9,329 nt of DNA from Firmicutes bacterium UBA5449 (GCA_002424305.1 DIQZ01000102.1:1-9329), one strand, 5' to 3'; positions 1 to 6,893 are shown, numbered from the stretch's first letter. Notes: a model not told the origin generated them from the sequence alone. Numbers and translations: made by a program.

Positions 1-196
1 GTCTGAGTCAAGTTCTGGTGGGTACTATTTCATCTACCCTCGAAAGCTAGCTGTTTGCGCTATCTAATTTTCAATCAAGCATAGGCCTCCACCGCCAATG
101 ACTTAATCGGGAATACGTAACTTGCCACGCTAAGATATTACGTTTGTGCGTGGTCTTAAGTAACTAGGCTCTTGTTTCTATTGGGGCCGAAGGGAA

Positions 197-1615
197 TCAC
201 CATCCTGATGCAATTTTGTGAAATACTTTGGACAGTCCTCCACTTCTGGATCTGCCGACATCCATTACCGGCATGGAGTGTGACCAGATATCTCCATATT
301 GCTCTAGGAGAGTTTTGGCTACTTGTGATGCCTGCTTTTTCACTAGCTTTTTCTCACCAGGAAGAGGCTCTTGTTTAACCGCAAGATTATGAAGGAGCTC
401 CTCCAGACGGCCTTCAAACTTCATACCTAATAGACGCATCATTGCATCAAGTCCCCAAGGCGACCAGCTCTGCCCACGACCTTTAATTCTATCAGCAAAT
501 CTATCCATCTGAGCTTCAGCAGCCCCCATAGGACGTAATCCTTTTATGTCATACCCCATAGCACTTAACCTAACTCGATAGTCACACACGCTATCTGCGA
601 TGTCTTCAAGATCCCTAAGCAGTACCTCTGCTTCCAGTCGTTTCTTTCCGGAAAGGCTTGCTGATTCTTCTGCTAATGCTGACATAAATCTAGCTCCTGT
701 AGGATCCTTATCCATTGCATCCCTTAACCTATAGTAGCTCTCGCTTCCCCTCTTAAAAATCCCTCCAAGGGTCCTGAGCAGGTGAAAACGATCTACCTGA
801 TAAAGTACAGTACAATCACAAAACCATTCCCTAAACATGCGAATCCATTTCGCTCTGTCGCCGTTAATCACGATAATCGTGTCTTCATTTATTTCAAATT
901 CGCTATGTAGAGTCTCGCTCATAGTAGACCAAAATCCTTCAGGAGACGAAGACTGAGTTCTAACTATACGTATATCTTTTAGTACGTATTCTCCCCGACA
1001 CTCCGAGCGAGGGTCCCAGCCTGTATGCATAACTCCGATCTTCTCTTCAGTAGATCTTCGCGATTGCTTCTGAAGGCTTGCATAGAGTCCGTCTACCTCG
1101 ATAAATATAATCCCGGGATTCTCTTTAGGCCTTTTGTTTTTCTTCTCTCGCTGTAGTAATACCTTAGCTTCATCTGAAACCTTGATTAGATTCTGTCTAA
1201 TTCCCTCATGGCTTATCACCTGGCCTCCAAAGATGCGCTCAAGGCTTCTTGATGCAGTTCGATACGAAGGACCGTCAACTGCCATTTCTATCGCTATTTC
1301 ACGCGCTAATGGGCTCTGCTTGGACCTCTTAGGCAGGCCCAAAACCTCATCCAAAAGGAATCTATAATTGCCTGTCTTTCGATCCTTGTAATAACGACGC
1401 TTAAATGTTACAGACATACCGAGTATAGTGTCTATACTGCGCTCCTTCCGGTCAACCGACTCATATCTTTCCTTATCCCGGTTCTTATATATCTCTTCAT
1501 CCAGATCCTCAAGGAATACCCTCATCGCCTTAATCTGAGTCTTGCATGCAATCCCAAATGCAGCTTGCTCTATCTCTCGGAAGGAAATCTTCTTAAAATC
1601 ACGAATACTGTCCAT
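197..1615 (-). CDS. ISLre2-family (UPF0236) transposase, full length
   Basis: The 472-residue protein has the length and layout I associate with UPF0236/ISLre2 transposases. A charged helical N-terminus is followed by the segment LDEVLGLPKRSKQSPLAREI (residues 88-107). A DDE-like core then has FIEVDG (D175), VINGDRAKW (D253) and QVDRFHLLR (D275), which are likely catalytic acidic positions. It would catalyse DNA cleavage and strand transfer for its own element. The ATG at 1615 is the only good start: an in-frame TGA lies just upstream, and AAAGGGGTGAT precedes it, although with a long spacer of about 12 nt. I could not match terminal inverted repeats or a target duplication between 100-196 and 1616-1700, so the element borders are open. 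The reading frame is uninterrupted, so the gene may still be active. Positions 1-196, beyond its stop, show no gene. Confidence 0.9.
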   Translation of the reverse strand: MDSIRDFKKISFREIEQAAFGIACKTQIKAMRVFLEDLDEEIYKNRDKERYESVDRKERSIDTILGMSVTFKRRYYKDRKTGNYRFLLDEVLGLPKRSKQSPLAREIAIEMAVDGPSYRTASRSLERIFGGQVISHEGIRQNLIKVSDEAKVLLQREKKNKRPKENPGIIFIEVDGLYASLQKQSRRSTEEKIGVMHTGWDPRSECRGEYVLKDIRIVRTQSSSPEGFWSTMSETLHSEFEINEDTIIVINGDRAKWIRMFREWFCDCTVLYQVDRFHLLRTLGGIFKRGSESYYRLRDAMDKDPTGARFMSALAEESASLSGKKRLEAEVLLRDLEDIADSVCDYRVRLSAMGYDIKGLRPMGAAEAQMDRFADRIKGRGQSWSPWGLDAMMRLLGMKFEGRLEELLHNLAVKQEPLPGEKKLVKKQASQVAKTLLEQYGDIWSHSMPVMDVGRSRSGGLSKVFHKIASGW

Positions 1616-1650
1616 GACGGAAAGTCAATCACCCCTTTTGAGTTTGTGCA

Positions 1651-1767
1651 TCACACCAACTCTTCGAGGGTGAAGGCTCTCCGTCCTTCTTTTTCCAGGA
1701 ACTCCGCCGCACGTACCTTAATCTCAGGGTTCTATAGAAACTCCTTTGGGTCAATCCCACGGCTCAC
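1651..1767 (-). pseudogene. short broken ORF upstream of the transposase
   Basis: Reading the minus strand from a GTG at 1767 gives about 38 codons ending at TGA 1651-1653, with one internal TAG at 1732-1734. The protein text around the stop (IDPKEFL*NPEIKVRAAEF, then a terminal FTLEELV) looks like real coding sequence: charged, helical and without low-complexity junk. A GGGGGAG motif lies a few bases upstream of the GTG. I do not recognise the family. It could be the tail of a gene cut off when the MalG-like gene lost its 3' end, or a small accessory ORF. Confidence is low because the frame is short and interrupted. Confidence 0.2.
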
Positions 1768-1782
1768 GCCGCCGGCTCCCCC

Positions 1783-1810
1783 GTACGGTACCCGGTACTG
1801 TACTCTGTAC
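1783..1810. repeat. cluster of five GTAC tetramers
   Basis: GTAC occurs at 1783, 1788, 1795, 1800 and 1807, which is five copies in 28 bp, including the palindromes CGTACG and GGTACC. The cluster sits between the truncated end of the MalG-like permease and the short broken ORF, close to the breakpoint near 1830. It can fold into several alternative short hairpins. It may be a recombination scar, part of a mobile-element end, or chance. No function can be assigned. Confidence 0.4.
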
Positions 1811-1821
1811 CCACATTAACT

Positions 1822-2454
1822 TTACTCAGTCAAGGTAGCAATTGCCGGACCACTGTTAGGCAGCACAATATGGGTAAAGATCCGGGGTTCACTCGCGCCG
1901 TCAATACGAGCTGCGTCCAGAACCTCATCTGGGAAGGTCAGAAGAAACTGCCTCATTAGAAACACGCCGAAAGCGTTGGTGAGGAAAGGCAGAATAAGTC
2001 CGGCATAAGAATCCTGTAACCCCATCTTCATGCTGACCATGTAAAGCGGGATCATAATCGTCTCAAAAGGAATCATCATTGTTGCCATTATCAGCATGAA
2101 GACTGCATTGCGTCCTTTGAATCTGAACTTGGCAAGGCCGTACCCGGATAATGAAGACAAAATTACAGTAGTCACGGTAACCGCAAGCGCCACAATTAGG
2201 GAATTGAGGGTATTGCGGAGGAATACGAAGGATCCATCAGGCCCTCTCAAACCATTCCAATAGTTCTGCCAATGAATGTGATCGCTCACCCAGGGATATG
2301 GCAGCTTCATTATATCGATTGCAGGCATGAAGGACGCGCTAAACATGAAGAGAAGTGGCGTGACAACAAACACGCAAGCTATAACCGGAAACAGCCATAT
2401 CAAGATGTTGGCTAGTTTCCCCGGAAGTAGAGTTCTTAATTTGGCAGCGTTCAT
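1822..2454 (-). pseudogene. MalG-like sugar ABC transporter permease, C-terminally truncated
   Basis: This is a CUT1-family inner-membrane permease that would pair with a MalF-like subunit to import a sugar or oligosaccharide. Residues 15-42 form TM1, an extracytoplasmic loop follows (PYPWVSDHIHWQNYW), and further TM segments run from about residue 80 to 172. The cytoplasmic EAA loop that contacts the ATPase is at about 177-199 (DEVLDAARIDGASEPRIF). The protein then stops at residue 210, right after PAIATL. Family members normally continue for about 65 more residues with the last TM segments, so homology ends near position 1831 and the final TE-stop is foreign sequence. The start is well supported by GGGGGAG seven bases before the ATG. 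It lies 54 bp downstream of the MalF-like remnant, in operon order. It is unlikely to be functional. Confidence 0.88.
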
Positions 2455-2508
2455 ATGGATCTCCCCCTGATCTTAGGGCATTTGCCCCCATATCCTGTTC
2501 CGGTAATG

Positions 2509-3042
2509 TTAGTTATAGGTAACGTCCTCAGTCCTGGCAATCTTAAGCTGCAACCATGTAAGGATTAGCATGACAAGGAACAGTAAGACGCTCATGGCGC
2601 TGGCCCTTCCGATATTATGATCCTTGATTGCAGTGTTGTAGATACTGAGGGTAATGACATCAATAGGCCTGGTAGGCGCTCCTGATGTAGAGAAGAGATA
2701 CTGTGTGCTAAAGGTTTTGAGGCATTGGAGCATAACCATGACTGAGACTAAAAGGGTAGTCGGTTTCAACAGCGGGAATGTTATGTGCCAGAAGTCCTGC
2801 CATGAATTCGCCCCATCAATCAGCGCCGCTTCGTGCAAGTAATCAGGAATGCCTCCGATGCCTGCGACAAAGACAACTGTAAAATAGCCGACGTATTTCC
2901 AGAAGTACACGATTATCGTAGACAATCTCAGCATGCCTGAGCTGGAAAGCCAATGGTAGTTGACCCCTGAGGTCCTTAAGAGGGTATTTAGCGTTTGGTT
3001 GGCTAAACCTCTGGGATCGAAAATAAGCAGCCAGTTAGCAGG
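2509..3042 (-). pseudogene. MalF/UgpA-like sugar ABC transporter permease, N-terminally truncated
   Basis: This is the C-terminal 177 residues or so of the partner CUT1 permease. The internal ATG at 2934 is not the real start. The frame stays open and homologous upstream to about 3042, reading WLLIFDPRGLANQTLN, then a loop, then STIIVYFWKYVGYF. An in-frame TAG at 3043-3045 ends the frame on the 5' side. The EAA cytoplasmic loop is intact (LHEAALIDGANSWQDFW), followed by FPLLKP and two TM segments to the stop. Full-length relatives have about 290 residues, so the first TM segments and the start codon are gone. No substrate-binding protein or other transporter gene lies upstream. The 5' breakpoint near 3042 and the 3' breakpoint of the neighbouring gene near 1830 show that this operon was cut at both ends. 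Confidence 0.85.
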
Positions 3043-3600
3043 CTATAATGGGAAATCCCATCACGTTGTTGCCTTCACCGAGAATGCCTCTTTACAAAAG
3101 TCACCATTATACCGGCAAACTCCTGCCTCTGCCGGTCGGAATCGAAATAGCGATAACGTAGACTTCGCGGTTGAATGACTCATCAAACCGCGTTTACTTG
3201 CTGTCTGACGTGTTTGACATTCTTCGTCTAAAGCGCGGGATCTCCGGCCACATTCTGCAGTAGTTCTATGCATTCGAAATGTTAACGCGGTCTTGAGATG
3301 GCCTTCGGTTTACATTGATGGAACCAATCTTTCGAGCTCGGCAGGCACACTTCCGTAAGTGGCTTTGTCCCGCCTCGGACCTGCACCTGAAGTGTGGCAA
3401 CATACAACACATAGAGGTCAGACTACTTCTTACCAACGCAGCCCTGCAACCATGGCGACTTAAGAATTATATGAAAATTGCGAATACACAGGAAGGGTTT
3501 TGGTCAGTTGTGGAGAATTGGACATACACAGCAATTAACACGAGGGTGATGGGCCTGATACCACTGTCTATCAGCGTGGGCACCCTAGAACCTTAGATAA
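3043..3600. other. 558-bp stretch without a recognisable gene between two truncated genes
   Basis: This segment separates the 5' breakpoint of the MalF-like remnant from the 5' breakpoint of the ketosynthase remnant. The longest frame is 3318-3596 on the plus strand (92 codons from ATG), with a minus-strand frame at 3061-3273. Neither shows a family motif or a convincing Shine-Dalgarno sequence, and I would not call either a gene. I saw no tRNA, terminator or CRISPR-like repeat. The only clear structure is the palindrome at 3166-3192. It probably combines old upstream non-coding DNA with deletion-scarred sequence. Confidence 0.6.
3166..3192. repeat. 27-bp interrupted palindrome with ATGAcTCAT centre
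   Basis: The outer arms CGCGGTT and AACCGCG pair perfectly. A mismatched pair of bases follows, and the centre ATGA-C-TCAT is again symmetric. It lies about 120 bp upstream of the surviving part of the MalF-like gene. The two-tier symmetry resembles an operator for a dimeric regulator, which would fit control of a sugar transporter operon on the minus strand. However, the operon's start is missing, so the original spacing is unknown. It could also be a random hairpin. Confidence 0.4.
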
Positions 3601-4149
3601 TCGGAGGGGGCCGCTGCATTGGTTCTGGAAGGCTACGATCATGCAGTTGCTAGGGGAGCTCGTATGTACTGCGAATTATCTGGATTTGCATCGCGTTCTG
3701 AGGCATATCATATGGCGATTCCATCTTCAAACGGCGATGCGGCAGCGGCCTGCATGGCTGCGGCCATGCAAGACGCCGGTATTGTGCCGGTGCAAGTGAA
3801 TCATGTTATGGCGCATGGCACTGGGACTGTCGCTAATGACGTCGCCGAAACTTGCGCTATTAACAGGGCGCTGGGAACACATGCCGCAACGACGCCAGTT
3901 ACGTCTATTAAAGGGGCATGTGGTCATACGCTGGGTGCAGCCGGTGCCATCGAGGCAGTCGCTGCTGCGCTTGCTATTCAGCATGGGGTGGTTCCTCCGA
4001 CCGTCAACTGTTGTGAGCCAGCGAAAGAATGTGATCTAGACTATGTAATCGGTGGTAGCCGCGAGACCTTCCCGACTCATGTTCTATGCAACTCTTTTGG
4101 CTTCGGCGGAACAGATGTATGCCTCGTCTTTAGTCGATGTGAGTCTTGA
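3601..4149 (+). pseudogene. FabF-like beta-ketoacyl synthase, C-terminal half only
   Basis: Condensing enzymes of this family join an acyl group on an active-site Cys to malonyl-ACP. This fragment of about 182 codons begins exactly at the conserved (S/G)EGAAALVLE block, one codon after a TAA at 3598-3600. It retains the catalytic His in AHGTGT, the Lys and His in TSIKGACGHTLGAAGA, and the C-terminal NSFGFGGT loop. The N-terminal 230 or so residues, including the active-site Cys nucleophile, are absent. The GGAGGGG at 3603-3609 looks like a ribosome-binding site but encodes the conserved EGA residues. Translation could begin at TTG 3619, but the product could not catalyse condensation. It is followed 50 bp later, on the same strand, by the TOMM E1-like gene, so the two were probably one operon. 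This suggests a dedicated synthase for a specialised product rather than the housekeeping FabF. Confidence 0.88.
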
Positions 4150-4199
4150 TTGTCAGGTCACCCATATCCTAATAATGGATACAGGTGGTGTCAGTTAAT

Positions 4200-5210
4200 A
4201 TGAAGCCGAGATTCATTGAACGGTACCGAGTGTGTATGGATAACAATGATATGCTAATATCGTCGGGGCGTAGGCACATTAGAGCATCAGGAGGCCTCGC
4301 ACCGCTTCTTTCGAGAGTGCTGCCAACCTTGAACGGCCGCTACAGTGCGGAGCAGATTGCAGGCATGGCAGATGTCGAAGTTGAGCTTATAGACAGAGTT
4401 GTGAGTCGACTTGCCCAGGCCCGAATTGTGAGTAACTGGGATGGGATGGATACACAAGATGAGGAGAAGCCTGCCGATTCCATTATGGAACCACATAAGA
4501 TGGCCATTTCATGGCTCGCTCCTGAGGATCCAGCATGCAGACTCCGATTACTTGCAACATTTCCTGTTTCTGTACTATCAGATCTTTCTGCTGCCGAATA
4601 ATTGCTCATTGATGCCCTTGCCGCATCAGGATTTTCGGCTTCCCGTATTGATCTCGCTGATTTGTCCGCAAATAGTGGAGTGCGTTGTGTAGTGTGCCTT
4701 GCTTGCCATGAAGATCTTAGGCTTTTTCGAAGAGTGAATCAGATGTGTCGAGAGCGGGATATTCCATGGCTTCGTGTGATCATCGAACCAGAACGAGTTC
4801 GGGTTGGACCTCTTTTCGTTCATGGAGATACACCCTGTTATGATTGCCTGATCACCCGGTCAGTCTCCGCTTCACCATGTGCTAATGAGTACGTCGAATA
4901 CCTCCGCGCCGGAGATGCATTATCAGAAGAGCCTGTTCAGTCGTATCTCACAGGTGGAGCCTATTTTGTGTCAGGGTTGATCAGTGTCGAGCTCGTGAAA
5001 TACGCCACTGGTATTGCAGGCGTACGCACTATAGGATGTGAGATTGATGTGGATTTGCTCACTCTTGAAACAAAGCTTCATCCCGTACTGAGAGTACCTC
5101 CTTGCGGCGTATGTGGATCTGGACCTTTCTTCTCCAGTACTCACAGAACTGATCCAGATGGTGACACACCAGGGGGTGATTCAAAAAATGGGGACAGATC
5201 TGCTAATTGA
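4200..5210 (+). pseudogene. TOMM leader-binding E1-like cyclodehydratase partner with in-frame TAA
   Basis: In TOMM (thiazole/oxazole-modified peptide) pathways this protein binds the precursor leader peptide and presents it to the YcaO enzyme. The ATG at 4200 is preferred over the GTG at 4185 because AGGTGG lies about 10 nt upstream and MKPR is a typical family beginning. Residues 1-80 resemble the winged-helix leader-recognition region, with a hydrophobic patch ending at LAQARIVSNW. An E1/ThiF-like region follows, with the signature RVGPLFVHGDTPCYDC and a second CGVCG. The two CxxC pairs (213-216, 302-305) are expected to bind a structural zinc. Codon 134 is TAA (4599-4601), and the same frame continues without a shift for 202 more residues (AAE*LLIDALAASGF). 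A single C-to-T change from CAA would explain it. The 336-codon total fits the family. The gene ends 23 bp inside the next one. Confidence 0.88.
5171..5180 (+). promoter_or_regulatory. strong Shine-Dalgarno sequence that fixes the YcaO-chimera start
   Basis: AGGGGGTGAT is almost the full complement of the 16S rRNA tail and lies 7 nt before the ATG at 5188. Upstream in-frame candidates (GTG 5113, ATG 5158) have nothing comparable. It sits inside the end of the E1-like gene, so the two genes overlap by 23 bp and were probably translationally coupled. Confidence 0.75.
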
Positions 5211-6276
5211 TGAAGAATACGGAATCATACAGCGTGTGGACGAGTCTCCTCCACCTTCGGGTTTTCCACCGTTCTATCGGTTCAGAGCACGATGGCAAAC
5301 CCTCATGAATAGCAATGGTGAGCCTCTTATGGGCAAGGTTTCCGGTGGAGGGGGGTACTCAGTAGATCGCGCACGTGCAAGGCTTTCTGCTATCGGTGAG
5401 GCTATAGAGCGCTACTGTTCCGCGATTCTCTCGCAACATCATCTAAGTAAGTGTCCGAAAATAATCGACAGTTCATTGTTTTCGGACACTTACTTAGAGC
5501 CACAGTTTTTTGCCTCTGTTAACGTGAAATTTCGGTGGCGGACAGGAGAATTCCAATGGACGGAGATGCGTCGAGCGCTAACACATGGTTTTCCGCTTCT
5601 TGCGCTTGCTAACATAGCTCATTTCGAGCATGCTAATACTGCCGTTGACTTTGCTACCCATACGGTTCTGCTCGTAGGCTTTGATGAAACCTCAAACACC
5701 GTATTAGTGGCTGATACCCACTACCCCGGTCTTCAACATGTCAAGCTCTCGTCGCTTGCAAGAGCAATGGACACTGAAGCCTTTCCTCCTCTTTTCAGTG
5801 GTAATGCATGGAAAGAGGTAGGTCGCGTTTCAATGCTGTCCATCGAAGTGGCTATTCGTACTGCCTTGAAAACCAATATTAATCGCATGTTGAGACCTTA
5901 TATGGAACAGATGGGATTATCTGCAATAAGGAAGCTCGCGCTTAGTCTGCCAACATGGGATCAATTCCCCAGATGCTGGAATGTACCACTGTGTTTCTAT
6001 GACTTCTCCGAAAAACGAGGTTCCGGAGGAGGCGCGTTTCGTTATCTGTATGCGCAGTTTCTCAACGAAGCATCCCGGTACTTACCATGTCTACAGGATA
6101 TTGAAGCCACAACTCGGTATACAAAAATTGCAGATATGTGGCGGGACATGGCTCGCCTTGTGTATGGAGCAGCACGACATCAGGATACTTTATCATTTGT
6201 AAAGGAGGCATCGATTGCCGACAGAATCGCTGATCTTGAGGGCGGTGTCTTACGGGACATAGAAAAGGTGATATAG
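5188..6276 (+). CDS. chimeric protein: YcaO N-terminus joined in frame to BtrH_N/DUF4872 C-terminal part
   Basis: The 362-residue frame joins pieces of two families. Residues 1-84 match the beginning of a TOMM YcaO enzyme, which uses ATP to cyclise Cys/Ser/Thr of a precursor peptide: DLLIDEEYGIIQRVDESPPP, then VSGGGGYSVDRARARLSAIG and EAIERY, an ATP/Mg-binding helix. The remaining 300 or so YcaO residues are missing. Residues 85-104 are encoded by the hairpin at 5442-5498. From about 105 to 362 the protein matches BtrH-like proteins. FATHTVLLVGFDE carries the conserved His, VADTHYPGLQHVKLSSLARA follows, and a DUF4872 part has LSAIRKLA, EKRGSGGGAFRYLYAQFL and a helical tail. BtrH transfers an aminoacyl group from an acyl carrier protein in butirosin synthesis. 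The N-terminal part of that domain, with its Cys, is lost. Both catalytic units are incomplete, so this is probably a deletion product, although the frame remains open. Confidence 0.82.
   Translation: MGTDLLIDEEYGIIQRVDESPPPSGFPPFYRFRARWQTLMNSNGEPLMGKVSGGGGYSVDRARARLSAIGEAIERYCSAILSQHHLSKCPKIIDSSLFSDTYLEPQFFASVNVKFRWRTGEFQWTEMRRALTHGFPLLALANIAHFEHANTAVDFATHTVLLVGFDETSNTVLVADTHYPGLQHVKLSSLARAMDTEAFPPLFSGNAWKEVGRVSMLSIEVAIRTALKTNINRMLRPYMEQMGLSAIRKLALSLPTWDQFPRCWNVPLCFYDFSEKRGSGGGAFRYLYAQFLNEASRYLPCLQDIEATTRYTKIADMWRDMARLVYGAARHQDTLSFVKEASIADRIADLEGGVLRDIEKVI
5442..5498. repeat. 57-bp hairpin (20-bp perfect arms) at the chimera junction
   Basis: The arm at 5442-5461 (TCTAAGTAAGTGTCCGAAAA) is the exact reverse complement of 5479-5498. 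One G-T wobble and three more pairs extend the stem to 24 bp around a 9-nt loop (5466-5474). The element is exactly 57 bp, so it adds 19 codons and leaves the frame open. It lies precisely where YcaO homology ends and BtrH_N homology begins. It resembles a pair of transposon terminal repeats fused head to head, or a tiny MITE left after loss of the interior. I see no flanking target duplication, which fits a deletion rather than a simple insertion. No second copy was noticed in the window. Confidence 0.9.
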
Positions 6277-6286
6277 GCATTACTGT

Positions 6287-6385
6287 ATGATTTCTGCGTG
6301 CAGTGGAAGGAAGAAGTATTTGACGCAAGGCAAGAATCACCTACTTGCTGATAGTATTGACGGCCGGATAATCTACAACTGGTAA
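6287..6385 (+). CDS. tiny ORF immediately after the chimera, function unknown
   Basis: A 32-codon ATG frame begins 11 bp after the chimera's stop. AAGGTGAT at the end of the chimera gene could serve as a ribosome-binding site, but with an unusually long spacer of about 14 nt. The product is basic in its first half (CSGRKKYLTQGKNHLL) and ends in GRIIYNW, with one Cys. Placement directly after peptide-modifying genes makes a precursor-peptide or gene-remnant role conceivable. Nothing in the sequence proves translation. Confidence 0.15.
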   Translation: MISACSGRKKYLTQGKNHLLADSIDGRIIYNW

Positions 6386-6446
6386 TCGGCGTAATGTCGG
6401 AAACCAGACCTACTACCATAAAGTGCCGTCAATCCAACAGAGGTGT

Positions 6447-6548
6447 ATGACGATCAGGATGAGGAATCCAATTACAAAGCTTATTTCAAGGGAATGTGAA
6501 GTCATGGCCACATTATGTGCCTATCCAAGTTGTACGGCAAGCAAATAA
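6447..6548 (+). CDS. tiny Cys-containing ORF, possible precursor-peptide candidate
   Basis: This 33-codon ATG frame has a basic first half (starting MTIRMRNPITKLISRE) and three Cys plus Thr/Ser in its last 21 residues, ending LCAYPSCTASK. Such a split, a leader-like front and a Cys/Ser/Thr tail, is what a TOMM core would look like, and it lies 170 bp downstream of the modification-enzyme remnants. Against this, AGAGGTG is only about 3 nt from the ATG, the peptide is shorter than usual TOMM precursors, and chance ORFs of this size are common. Confidence 0.18.
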   Translation: MTIRMRNPITKLISRECEVMATLCAYPSCTASK

Positions 6549-6893
6549 GGAACTTTACTGGGAGTGTCCCGGCAATGCGTACACATTCATTGCAGCAGAG
6601 TTTTTAGCAGATTCGCCGTGAAAAGCAGAATTGAACTCGTCCTTGGACTGAACGATCTTGGCCTGAGTCACGCAGTGAGAGATGTGCTTTCGAGAAAATC
6701 CGTCAACGCGCTCTCGCAGCCGGAATGCGTCATAGCGCAATTCAGTATACTGAATGACCTTGCTCTAACATGAGACGCCTGTAATGCTACACTCGTAACT
6801 CCTACTACTAAGATCCTCTTTGGGGCTGCACGCTTGGAGTTCATTCTTCTTTCATGGCTTTTCGGGACAAGGGGAAACTCGGAGTCCGGGTTG

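Noticed and set aside
64..102. Minus-strand peptide VIGGGGLCLIEN, resembling a dinucleotide-binding glycine motif
   Set aside because: Only 12 residues before a stop, with no fold context; not enough for a flavoprotein remnant.
1565..1819. Plus-strand ORF of 84 codons across the transposase start
   Set aside because: It overlaps the clear transposase start on the other strand and has no motif or ribosome-binding site.
1768..1821. GTAC-rich stretch as a group II intron domain or tRNA-like structure
   Set aside because: The characteristic domain V stem and intron boundaries are not present, and no T-loop or acceptor stem could be drawn.
2509..2934. Calling the MalF-like permease as an intact 141-residue gene from the ATG at 2934
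   Set aside because: Family-like sequence continues in frame upstream to about 3042, so the ATG is an internal Met of a truncated gene.
3318..3596. 92-codon plus-strand ORF just before the ketosynthase fragment
   Set aside because: No family motif, no good ribosome-binding site, and it lies in breakpoint DNA, so it is probably a chance frame.
5113..5187. Starting the YcaO chimera at the GTG 5113 or ATG 5158
   Set aside because: These starts lack a ribosome-binding site and would add E1-overlapping residues without YcaO similarity. The ATG at 5188 has a near-perfect one.
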